Made by a program: the position numbers and the translations under genes. Positions 34,896 through 47,091 of a stretch of DNA of 64,000 nucleotides are shown piece by piece. The stretch is from positions 1 through 64,000 of the forward strand of contig NW_023501112.1 in NCBI RefSeq assembly GCF_014066305.1. The letters are read 5' to 3'. Every line of letters starts with the position of its first letter. Within the stretch, counting starts at the first letter, position 1. The notes under the pieces are model-generated. The model worked only from the letters and a program-made list of their open reading frames with translations. It searched no databases and was not told where the DNA came from. Origin of the DNA: Letharia columbiana. Lineage: Eukaryota > Ascomycota > Lecanoromycetes > Lecanorales > Parmeliaceae.

Positions 34896-35810
34896 CTACC
34901 CCCCTCTCAATAGCCATGGCCCCTATGGCTGGTAGACCGGAGATGCACGCCCATTGCTTGCCCTGTGTCTCCAAACATCCATAGTCCGACCGGAGACGAT
35001 TTGGCGAGGTGTAGTGGTAGTAGTCGAAAACATCGGATCGCATGCTGGTCTTGACTGTGCCATCCATGCCTGCCATACTCACATTGTCCTACAGAGATCC
35101 TAGAGATATTAGTTATATCTTGCCTGCGTGCCAGTAAGATTCTCCGAGTTCTTCTTCTTACTATAGTCCTTCGGTAGAATTAAAGTAATTCCAACGTATA
35201 CATTTACCTCCAACACCTTTTAGCAGCCTGGCCTGGGAGCTTTACTATAGATTTGCCCTATATCTCCCATACTCTTATTATTAAAAGTCCTTCCTCCATT
35301 TTATTCTTTATCTTTATCGATTCGTAGGTTTAATAGATAAATAGAGAAAGAATTAAATGTGTTGAATGTCATTTAATAGCAGGCTTACTATATATATTAT
35401 CGATATACTTAATAAAGAGATCGAATCGTAATCGTATTACTGAGGCTATTTCCGTCGCTATTATAGTAGACTTACTATAAGTATAAGAGTATTTTAATAA
35501 GTTCTTTTCGATTCGCTAATTCTACGAATAGTTCAGCGATACTTTATCCCTTCTACTATTTAGAGATCGTTTCGTTATATCGAAACGAATTACTTATTTA
35601 GTAAGCTAATCTAAGAATACGATATCTTAAGTTTCTATCTTAATCTTAATCGGTCGTAATATCTTAATCTTAAGTTAGTATCTTAATAAAGCCCTTATTA
35701 GCGCGTTTATTTATTAATCATTCGTTCGCTAATTCGAATAGACGTAAGTATACGTTAATTAACTCGTATATATTTCTCTTCGTCGGATATACGAAGGAGT
35801 CTTATTATAA

Positions 35811-35971
35811 TATTAGAATTAGTATAGAGATATATTATATAAATAAGATAGAATAGAATAATAAGGCTATTAAACTATATATATAAGAAGGAGATATAAT
35901 ATAATAGAGAATATCTTCGCTAAGGCTCGCTAGTTATAGAGTTAAGAACTAAGTAGAATACGCTCGTAATA
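35811..35971 (-). repeat. LTR of the non-autonomous element (right)
   Basis: RIPed counterpart of 34725-34895: GCCCGCTAGCCATAG has become GCTCGCTAGTTATAG. The two LTRs therefore differ in RIP load. Confidence 0.82.
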
Positions 35972-37999
35972 CTTTTAAATAGTTTAAAAAATAGAATTTA
36001 CTTAATTATTAATATATATAATAAGATTATTCTTAATACTTATATCTTATTTAATTTCGATATTATCTATTTTCTCTTAATTTAAATTTTTATCTTTATT
36101 TATATATATAATAATTTACGTAATAAGTAAAACTTTAAATTTCTTTATAATTATACTCGCGTACTTTTTTTATATAATATTATTAAAATATAAATTTACT
36201 AGAATAATAACTAGAATTAGAAGCTATTTATTATTTATCTATTATATTTTATCTAATTTTCTTAAGAGCTTACTTCTATTTTTATTATAATATATTAATA
36301 TATTTAATTTTATATTTATTATAAATTATAGCGTAATTAATAATTAAGATATTAAGCTTTTTTATTTTCTTAATTAGTTTCTTCTTAAATATAAATATAT
36401 TTATTTACTATCGCAATCTCTTAATATTTTTATTTTTATTAAGTTTATTCTTCGCTTTTTATTTTAGTTAAAAGCTTAATTATTATCTAATTAATCTATA
36501 TTAAAACTCTTTAATATTATTATTATTATTAATATTTAATATTTATTATAATAAATTATTAAACTTAATATTTTTTATTTTAATTACTATAAAAAGATAA
36601 ATTAATAAATATATATAAAGAAATTAAAGAATTTATATAAATATTTATAAATATTAAGCTATATTTAATTTTAATTAATATTTATTTTATTAAAAAGTAT
36701 ATTAATTCTAGTAAGTATCGAAGTTAGAAATAAAGTATATATCGCGTACTTTTTTAATTATAGAGTTTAAATTAAAAAAATAATTATTTATATAAAAAAA
36801 ATAAAATAAAAATAAAATACGCGAAAATTTTAATAAGTTATAATAGTTTTATTTTAATTAAGTTAGATAAGAATAATTATTTATTAACTCGCTCTTTTAA
36901 ATATCTTATCTTTTAATCTATATAAGCTATAATAATAATTATAAATATTATAAAAATAAATAAGATTATATTAGATAATAGCGTTTAATAAATATAATTC
37001 GCTTAAATTTAAATCTTTAAAATTGAAGAGAAAGCGTATTATCTATTAATATTTAAATTAAATTAAATAATATAAAGTAATTTAAATATTTAATATACGC
37101 GATAGATATCTAAACTTTTTCTTTTCTCTAAGACTTTCTTTTTTATATTAATTCTTCTTATTCTAAAACTATCTTTTTTATATCTTAAACTTCTATTTAA
37201 ATAATCTAATAATATTATAATAATATTTAAAGTATAATATAGATATTAAGCTATATATTTATTTTTTATTTATTAATAACTTTAAATTAATATATAGATA
37301 GATCGCGTAAAGAGCTTAATTTATATATATTTAATTTATTATTAATAGCTCTTCGAAAAAGCTAATATTATTTTAGATTATACGAGGTAATAATCTATTT
37401 AAAAGCGTTATAGTAAAGTATTTATTAGATATTATCGCTATTTTAATAAATACTATTAATATTTTAATAGATATTACTATCGCTTTAATAGATATTATTT
37501 TTATTTTAATAATATTAAAGTATTAATAGAAATTAGATAGTATATTCTTCTAATTATTATTATTTAGATTATATATAACTAACGCGAGCTATAGCTTAAG
37601 CTTTACGCGAGATTTATTACTATTAAGAATTAATTAATCTTATAATTTTAAAATTTCCCTTTTAGCGCGTAATTTATAAAATTTTATATTATATATATAT
37701 TATATTATTCGACTATCGTCTTTAAAGATTCGCTTTTAAAAGAAAATTCTATATTCTTATAATAAATAAGATATTAAATAAAATAATTAATAGAATTTAA
37801 TCTTTTATTTACTAGCTAGTAATAAGTCTTATAATTTAAATATCTAATTATATTTAAAATTATAATTATAATTATCTTTATAATTATAATTAATATAAAT
37901 TAAAACTTTCTATTAATATATAGCTTTTTTTAAATAATTTATATAAATATAATTAAAGATTAATATTCTTCTTTTAAGTATTAAACGCTTAGCGAGAAG

Positions 38000-40660
38000 T
38001 ATTAAAAGATTTATATCTAAATATTTATTAATTATATATTAGAATTTACTTATTTAAAATTCTAGATATAAATATTTTTACTTTTAAATAAGATAAAGAA
38101 GTTATAAATTTAAAATCGGATATTATTAAGAGTTACTTACTATTTTCTATTATATTTTAAATATTTATAATTATTAATACACTTATTAATAAGAAAAATA
38201 TACTATTATTATACGAATTTAATCGCGATATTAATAATAACTATAAGAACTAAAGCTATTAAATATAGAAATATCTATTAATAAAAAAGATATATTATTA
38301 CTATATAAATTTAATCGCGATATTAATAATAATTATTAAAATTAAAATTATTAAATATAGAGATACTCGTTAATAAGAAAGATATACTATTATTATATAA
38401 ATTTAGTCGCGATATTAATAGTAATTATAGAAATTAAAGTTATTAAATATAGAAATATTTATTAATAAGAAAAATATATTATTATTATATAAATTTAATC
38501 GCGATATTAATAGTAATTATAAAAATTAAAATTATTAAATATAGAAATACTCGCTAATAAGAAAGATATACTATTATTATATAAATTTAATCGCAATATT
38601 AATAAAAATTATAAAAATAAAAATTATCGAATATAAAAATACTCGCTAATAAGAAAGATATATTATTATTATATAAATTTAATCGCGATATTAATAATAA
38701 TTATAAAAATTAAAGCTATTAGATATAAGAATATAATCTTTAATTTAATATAGATTTTAAGATAAAAAGCCTCTTTTATTAAAGTAATAATATTTTTATA
38801 AATATATATCTATATTTAAATTAATTTAAGAAGTTTTATTTTATAAATATAAAATATATAAAGTTATTAGATTAAGTATAATAGTTAAATATTATTAATT
38901 AAATATAATAAGTAAAATAATAATTAGAATATCTTATTCTTAACTTAGAATAGTTTTTCTTTTTTTTTATATATTTTCTTTTTATAAAAACTACGTCTAA
39001 ACTTTAATAATATTATATTATTATTTATAAATTTATATTTTATTATAATTATCTAAGAAGTTATATATCTTTTAATTATAAAGTAATTCTTTTTATATAA
39101 AATATATATAATTAAATTATTAAATATTAGTTAATAATTTTTTTTTATTTATAATTATTAAAGAATAAGTTATATTATTAAAATTACTCGCTAATTTTAT
39201 CTTTATAGCTTTTTAAAGTACGTTTAATATAGAGATTTAAATTTAAAGTAAATTAATTAAATTTAAAGCTATATAAATTAAGATCTTCTTTATTATTTAA
39301 ATAAATACGATTTAAAAAATAATTAAATTTATTAATTTCTATAATTCGCGAATTTTTTTTAATATATAAACTTTAAAGTCTAATTAATAATAATATAATT
39401 AACGCGTATAATTAATTTATTATTTAATTTAAATATATATAATTAATATAATTATATAATTTTCTTATTTATAATTATACTTTTTAAAATTTATATATAA
39501 TTTTCTAATTTCTATCTTCGCGAAGTTTTATCTTTACTTCGCTTTAATAATTTAGATAAATCTAAATTAATAGTTAGTAAATTATTAAAAATTTTCTAAA
39601 TTTTCGCGATTATTAAGTTAATAACTTTAATAGATAATAATATTATATATTAATAAATTATATCTAATATTATAATTAATTATTATATTAAAAGATATAG
39701 CGCTATTAAATATATATTTACTTTATAAAAATAATATTATTAATTTAATTTAATTATAAAATATAAAGAAAATAACTTTATTTTTTTTAGATATAGATAA
39801 TATTATAATAAATAAATATATTATAATATAAATATTATAATAATAAAAAGAATTTTAAAAAAAAAAAAGAGTAAATTAGAAAAGAATAATATTAAATATT
39901 TATTATTAAATTAACTAATATTATATAATTAAAATCTTATTAAAATAAAATATTATTTAAAAATAAATTAAGTTTAAATATTAATTAGAAAGCTAACTAG
40001 AAAAAGAAGTCGACTTTTTTTATTATTAATATATATTATAAAGCTATATATAAGCGCTTTTTTCTATATTTTAAATATACTTTAAATATTTATAATTATA
40101 TATATACGTCTTCTTTTATATTTTATATATTTTAATATTCTTTATATATATAATATATCTATTAAAGATAATCTTATTAATTTAATTAATTTCTATTTAA
40201 TCTTATATTTATTAATTATAAAAAAAGCTCTTTATTTTAATATTATAATTTTATTAATTCGTTATTTTTAAATATTAGATTATTTATAATTTATAATTAA
40301 TTTATTTACTTTCTTCTTTTCTTTTACTCTAAAAATAAAAGAAGATATTATTTCTTTTTCGTCTTCGTCTATAACGAATTAATTATTATTTTTATAAGAT
40401 TAAAGATATTAATTTAAAAATAAGATCGCTTAATTAAAAGCGAAGAATATAATACTTTAATATTTTAATATTTAAATAAAAGATATTATAATATTACTTA
40501 AATAAAAGAGAATTATATTAATAAGAAAAATTTTAAAACTTAAAAATAATTTTAGTGTAGCGAAAGATTTAATTTTTATATATAAAAGATTTAGATAATA
40601 ATTAATTTAGTTAATTAAATTATTAAAGCGTTTAAGCTAGATTTTAATTCTATATTAATA
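38000..40660 (+). repeat. 2.7-kb inverted repeat, left arm
   Basis: Complement of 47092-49750 throughout, including the 92-bp minisatellite. Heavily RIPed. The match continues as far as about 40720, pairing with the sequence left of element C (44540-44592). Confidence 0.75.
38175..38730 (+). repeat. 92-bp minisatellite, six units
   Basis: A TCGCGATATTAAT core recurs at 38223, 38315, 38407, 38499, 38591 and 38683, exactly 92 bp apart. Units also share AAATTTAAT before the core and AAGAAAGATATA. A mirrored array is at 49010-49565. Confidence 0.85.
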
Positions 40661-40719
40661 TCTAATAAAATTAATTTAATAATTTTAAGATATTAATATA
40701 TATACTAGTCGAAAAATAT

Positions 40720-43700
40720 AATTTATTTTTAAAATAATTTATATTAAGTAATATTATATTATATTTAAATATAATATAAATAAAATCGAATATTATATTA
40801 TTTTTCTAGTATAAATTCGAAATTTTAATAATATATTTTACGATATAATATATCTATAAAATTATATTATAAAATAATATATATATAAAATATTTCTATT
40901 AAAATTTCTATATTTATAAAATAATTCGACTAAGATATATAGAATATATTTATTCTTCTTTATTAAGAGAGAGAAAATATAAAGAGTAATTTAATATAGT
41001 TATTTATCTTTTTATTAATAATAATAATTAAAATAATAATTAGAATTATAAGCGTCTTTATTCTTCTTTTTAAAATTATAATATAAAAGAATATTCTAAA
41101 TTCTAAATCTTTAAATATTATAAAAATAAAATTCTATAATTATCTTTATTTATATATTTATTTTAACGCGTTAAATAAGCTTAATAAACTTTATATTTAT
41201 TCTTCTCTTAAACTTTATTTTACTCTTTTATTCTACTTTATTTTAATTCTTTTAAATATCTTAAATCTATCTCTATCTAATTAAACTTATTAATTATTTA
41301 TAAATAAATTCGCTTTCTAAATTACTCTAGATCTCTTTTTTATCGAGATTAAATTTATTATTATTAACTTTCTCTAATTATAAATTCGTTAATTATTTCT
41401 TTATATATTATAAAGTATTAATAATATATTTTAATAAACTTATAAATATTAAATTTATTGAAATTTTTTTTATAAATTTATTATTTTTATTAATATAATT
41501 ATTATAATTATTAATTAAATTTTTACGTAAAATACTATTAACTCTTTTAATCTAATTTAATATATTAAAATCTTCTTTAAAATTAAATTTAAACTATTTA
41601 AACTTATTTTTATAATATTTTATATAAAGAATTATTATTAAAGTATAAAATATTATTAATAAATAATACTTTTAAATATTATAATATCTTTTAATTATTA
41701 AAAAATATCGCTTATATATAATAATCTTCGCGAGAGAATAAAGAATATTATAAGCTATTCGAGTAATTATAATATATTTAAACTTTAATTTCTTTTATTA
41801 TTTTAGAATTAAAAGATTTATTAAATTATTAAAAGAAGTTTTATAAAGATTAGAGATAAGATTATAATTAGAATAATAATTAGAAGACTTATTATTTCGT
41901 TTATATTATTAAAATTAATTATATTTATTTTTATTATCTAAATTCTTAATCTCGAATTTTATTATTTAATTAAACGTATTTTTATTTAATTAATTTATTC
42001 GCTTAGCTCTTTATAATTAATTACTTATATTAATATTTTAATAATTTTAAAATATCTTTTTAAGCGCTTTTTAGTAGATTTTTATTTATAATTTCTTTTT
42101 AATATTAATCTTTTAATTTAATTTTTTTAATTTTATATTATTATAATTTAAATATAAAAGTATAATTTATTTATATAAATAGTCTAAATTTAATTAAGTT
42201 CGATTATAATAAATAATTAATTTCTTATAAGTCGTCTTAAAAGCTTTAAAAAATTCTTTTTTTTAAAAAACTCTTTTTCTTCTTAATTTTTCGAGCTTTT
42301 TATCTATATAATGAAATAAATAATTATAAATATTAAAAACGTAATAAATTATAACCTTCTTTTTTTATTTATTAATTTTATAAATTTATAAAAAGATTTA
42401 ATAAGTTAAATTAAATATTAAATCTATTAGAAATTAATCAAAAATTATTTAGATATCTAAATTATAATTTTTATTTATAATTATTTTTTATTATTTAATC
42501 TTAAATAAATAATTAATCTATTTTTTAAAAAAGTATATAATATCGATATAAAGAAGTAAAGCGCGAATTAATATCTAATAAATTAAATTTTAATAAATTT
42601 TAATACTCTAAAAGAGCTTAAAAGAGCGTTTTTAATAATATTATTTTTTTTAAAAGATTAATATTTATCTAATATTAATATATTCTTATTTTAAAGCTAT
42701 TTAATTTATAATATAAAAAAAAAAAATTTATATTAATCGCTAATATTAATATATATAATAATTTTTTAAATCTTAATATAATTAATAATATAATAATTAG
42801 AATAATAATAAAAAATATTATATTTTTATTAGAGTTATTAATAGATTAATTATATTTATTTAAACTTAATTCTTATCTTCTTTATTACTTTAGCTTTTTT
42901 AAAATTTTTTATTTATTAAAATAATTCTAATATTATTTAGAATTTTTTTTAAGATTAATTAAATAATATATATTATATAAAAAATATATTATAAATAATT
43001 TAAGAATTTAAATTCTTTAATATTAAGCGAGTTTTTTATTATAAAAATAAAAAAATAAGTAATTAAATCGTTAAAGAATATATTATTATTACTAATATTA
43101 TTAATTATAAATTTAAATATATAAATTTAAATCTTATATTTTATAAGAATTAAATTAATAATACTTATAAGTTTTTAGCTAGTATATTTATCTTCGATAT
43201 ATTTAAAATCTATAAAAATCTTATATTATTATTAATTAATATTAATAAAAAAAATTAAAATTATTATAAATAATTAATATTAATAATTATAAAATAATTA
43301 ATAATTTAAAATTAAAGAGACTTTAATATTATTAATTAATAAATTTTTTAATAATTTTATTTTTAGCTTTATAGCTTTTTTTTATTAGCTAATTCTTTAT
43401 AATAGATATTAATATTAATTATATATTAGAGTTAAAATAATATAAGAGTTATAATATCTTAAAATTATTAATAATTATAAATAAAATATTAATATTTATA
43501 ATTTAGCGATAAAATTATTTTAAAAAGTCTTCGCGTATAAATTTTCGACTTTCTAATATTATAAGAGAATTTTAATATTTTTTTTTTTAGAGTAAATAGT
43601 AAGTTAGATATTTTATTTATTATTCTATTTATTAATAGTCTATATCGTTTAGCTTAAAAATATATCTAATTTTTATAACTATCGATTAAATTTATTTATT

Positions 43701-44540
43701 ATAAACTATTTAAATTAGATTTTTTAATATATTTCTTAGACTTAATATATACTTTTATATTATTTATTTTATAATCTATAGATAAATAAATTAAAATCTT
43801 ATTATAATAATAATAAATAATATATAATTTCTTAAAATCGATAAGCGTATATTTATTAAATTATATTTATTTCTAAGATTTTCTAATTTCTAAATCTTAA
43901 TAAATAGACTAATAATCGCTATTAAGTTTAAACTAATTCTATATAGCTTATATTATCTTTATTTATTACTACGTTTATTATTTTTTATTATTAATATTAA
44001 AAAGAAAATAAGATTTATTACTATTTTTATATTAAAATATATTTATTAATATCTTATATTAAATATCGTCGATTAAGAAAGTTAAATTTACGCTAAATAG
44101 AGATCTAGTTAATATCTTAAAATTAAGATATTTAAAAAAAAATTAAAAAAGATATATAAATAAATAAAATATTAGAAATAAAATGAAATTAATATTTAAT
44201 ATATAAATTCTATCTTCTTACTATAATAGAAACTTATATCGCTTTAATAATATATTATTATATTATTCTTAATATTTTAAATTAAAGATTAACTCTTTTT
44301 AATTAATGTTATAATTAATAATTATATATTTAAAAATATATAATAACGCTAATATAAAATTAATATTTAATTTTATTAATTTAAAACTCTAATTAGTCTA
44401 GCTATTAACGCTTCTCTATTTAATAAAATATATATTTTATTTACTTTAATATTAATATTAATTTATTATTATATTATTTTAAATATTAGAATTAAAGATT
44501 ATATCTTTTTAATTAATATTCTAATTATTAATTATATTAA
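40720..44540. other. RIPed AT-rich spacer between inverted repeats
   Basis: Extreme AT content, CA and TG nearly absent. A plus-strand stretch at about 41,200-42,300 gives a long Leu/Ile/Phe/Asn-rich frame with stops at presumptive Gln positions, possibly an old Pro/Gln-rich coding region, but nothing recognisable. No gene is called. Confidence 0.5.
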
Positions 44541-45419
44541 TAAGAGTATATATTAATATTTTAAAATTATTAAATTTATTTTATTAGATATTAACAAGTA
44601 AAGGCCTATGAATTAAATTTATAAAGTTGGATTTTTCATTTTTCTAAGTCAAATGGAATTTTAGCTGTGCATTTTTGACCTACATATAGGCACATATGTG
44701 CGAAGAGAGGCGCGCTAAGGTCTAATTAGAAAGGTATTCGATAACCTCCCACATGTAATAAATTTATTTTTCCTACTACCCCTCGTATCATCTTTACTAC
44801 TACTTTACTCCCATTATATAATCTACTATAAATAGCTTATATCTAGTCTAGAGACTATATAGCAACTACCCTATCATGAAATCGCTTCACACAGTCCCCT
44901 TTACGACATAAGATAACTTTATATACACTACACCCCCCTCAGTCCTTAGGGAAATATCACTATTACCACTAATCTCTCTATTAAAACCTCTTCTCTTAAT
45001 GTCTATGCGACATTAAATACACGTACGACTACTCTTTAAGTTCTATTAGTTATAATTATCTCGTAAATATCTTAATAGTATAATAATAGAAAGTGGAGGT
45101 AGATTTATTATATTAGATCCGGGAGGTTATCGAATATCGAGTGTAAAGGATTAATCCGTAATAATTGCCTACAAAAAACAGAGAAAGGCCATGTATGTCC
45201 TTATGGCAAGAAGTATCGAAATATCGGAAAGAAATGGAGATAACATGCTAATTAGTGGTGTGAATCCCACATTATCTCCTACCGCAGTGAAATCTTTCGA
45301 ATAATGAAATAGCTGTCAGAGCAAGATATCGGACGGTTTCAATTCGTCCAAATATGTATCGTCCGATGTTCCTCCTGCAGAGGCCCAATTGGCTGTGATC
45401 GTCGCAGTAGATCCTCCTC

Positions 45420-46400
45420 TTGTGACGTTATTGTAGTGATATACCATATTAATGTAGTGGGGATGACAGGCCAAGTTGCAGTGGTGTTCTCCGCTTACTG
45501 AGTGATGATTTGATGTGGAACCGTGGAGAGCATATGACGTGGGATCTTGGAGAGCTGAGCCGTGTTCTTGGTGCTGGGGGCCTTGTTGCCGCTTAATTTC
45601 TCCGCAGTGTTCTCTATAGTGTTCTCCGCAGTATTCTCCGCATTTGCCTGTTATAGTTCCTCCTCTTACTCCTTAATGTAGTGGGGATGACAGGCTAAGT
45701 TACAGTGGTGTTCTCCGCGCTTGCTGAGTGATGATTTAATGTGGAACCGTGGAGAGCATATGACGTGGGATCTTGGAGAGCTGAGCCGTGTTCTTGGTGC
45801 TGGGGGCCTTGTTACCGCTTGATTTCTCCGCAGTGTTCTCCGCATTTGCCTGTTGTAGTTTCTCCTCTTGCTTTACCTCTTGTAGAGTATTAGACTGAGT
45901 GGCTAGCTAAGTAGCTAACTGAGTGAATAACTGATATAACGTAGGATCTTGGAGAGCTGAGCCGTGTTCTTAACGATGGTAGCCTTATTACCGCTTAGTT
46001 TCTCCGCAGTATTCTTCGCATTTACCTATTATAGTTCCTCCTCTTACTCCTTAATATAGTGGGGATAACAGGTTAAGTTATAGTAGTGTTCTCCGCTTAC
46101 TAAGTAATGATTTGATATAAAACAGCCAAGTTGCAGTGATGTTCTCCGCTTGCTAAGTAATAACTTGATATGGAACCGTGGAGAGTATATGACGTGGGAT
46201 CTTAGAGAGCTGAGTCGTATTCTTGACGATGATAGCCTTGTTGCCGCTTGGTTTCTCCGTAGTATTCTCCGCATTTGCCTATTATAGTTCCTTCTCTTAC
46301 TTCTTAATGTAGTAGGGATAATAGGTTAAGTTATAGTAGTATTCTTCGCTTATTAAGTAATAATTTAATATGGAATCGTAGAGAGTATATAACGTCTAAA
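45420..46400. repeat. Tandem roughly 0.2-kb units in element C
   Basis: Four or five imperfect units carry GTGGAACCGTGGAGAGCATA, GACGTGGGATCTTGGAGAGC, TTTCTCCGCAGTGTTCTCC and GTAGTTCCTCCTCTTACTCC. The distal units are progressively RIPed (TTAATATGGAATCGTAGAG). The minus-strand frame 46044-46274 merely crosses a unit and recurs in element E. Confidence 0.8.
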
Positions 46401-46663
46401 CGCGTTTGATATAATTATAATATTTGAATATTAGTTTAACTTACTTATCGCTAACTTAAGAGAAGTATATAGAGGAGAACATATTCGTTCGAGCTCTTTT
46501 TAAGGGTTTTTTAACGCGTTTATAAGTAGTAGTAGATAGCTATTAAGCTCGCTTACGGTCTCGATTACTAGTAATAGCGAATTCGCCGAGAAGTAGCTTA
46601 GAAGCGTTAGTAAGGGGCTCTAATTGGACGAGGGGTACTGAAGATGATTATATTTATATTGGT

Positions 46664-46715
46664 GGAATTAATAGAATTAATAGAATTAATAGAATTAATA
46701 GAATTAATAGAATAG
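46664..46715. repeat. 9-bp microsatellite (RIPed)
   Basis: About five copies of TAGAATTAA, the RIPed form of TAGAATTGG seen in element E. Confidence 0.8.
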
Positions 46716-47091
46716 TAAAAGAATAACAAATAGATGAAAGGATTATTATTCGATCTCGGACGCGTCTGGTGTAACTACTATAACTATTATATTTAAATGT
46801 TTATTTAATTTACTAATAATAAGCTAAACTTTATAATTTTTACAGCGTTAGAAAGCGTAAAGCGAGCTCTATAATTTGAGGAATTATAAAGAAATAGCAT
46901 TCGTAGAGAGCTAGTTATTTCAGAGGATAAGACTTCTATATATAGATTTTTAATAAGGGAGACGCGGGAGGGCTATCGGGCTGACTTAGTCGGTCTAATT
47001 AAAAAGCGTATAGAATCCGAATTTATAATTGGCTGCATATATAAATTCAAGGTTTTTAAGCTTAGCTCTATCTTATTCTATTATATATACT

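Larger units (their letters stand above)
34725..35971 (-). mobile_element. Non-autonomous LTR element related to A and B
   Basis: LTRs at 34725-34895 (171 bp) and 35811-35971 (161 bp) in the orientation of B (the end reads CGCTCGTAACA, complement of TGTTACGAGCG). A perfect 5-bp duplication CTTTT occurs at 34720-34724 and 35972-35976. The 915-bp interior lacks pol; near the right LTR it resembles the element B leader and gag start (AGCGCGTTT, then TTCGTTCGCTAAT). Positions 34780-35260 are hardly RIPed. The minus-strand frame 34876-35082 (68 codons) has no recognisable domain and I do not call it a gene. Confidence 0.85.
34370..37650. repeat. 2-kb direct repeat, copy 2 (interrupted)
   Basis: Second copy of 31830-33870. 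The insertion of a 1,247-bp LTR element at 34725 splits it; similarity resumes exactly at 35977 (TAGTTTAAAA region). Heavily RIPed. Confidence 0.7.
44593..47090 (+). mobile_element. Element C, 2.5-kb repeat family with TAA duplication
   Basis: It interrupts the right arm of the 2.7-kb inverted repeat; comparison with the intact left arm (about 40650) defines the empty site and a 3-bp TAA duplication. It starts CAAGTAAAGGCCTATGAATT and ends TTATTCTATTATATATAC. The 0.4-kb copies at 13660 and 30853 share both termini. It holds no transposase-like frame; it contains tandem copies of a roughly 0.2-kb unit and a 9-bp microsatellite. Mostly spared from RIP at 44,620-46,290. Confidence 0.7.

Noticed and set aside
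34876..35082. 68-codon minus-strand ORF
   Set aside because: Starts in the non-RIPed interior and ends in the LTR of a non-autonomous element; no domain seen.
38175..38730. CRISPR array
   Set aside because: The 92-bp units are contiguous and similar throughout, with no unique spacers, in a eukaryotic context.
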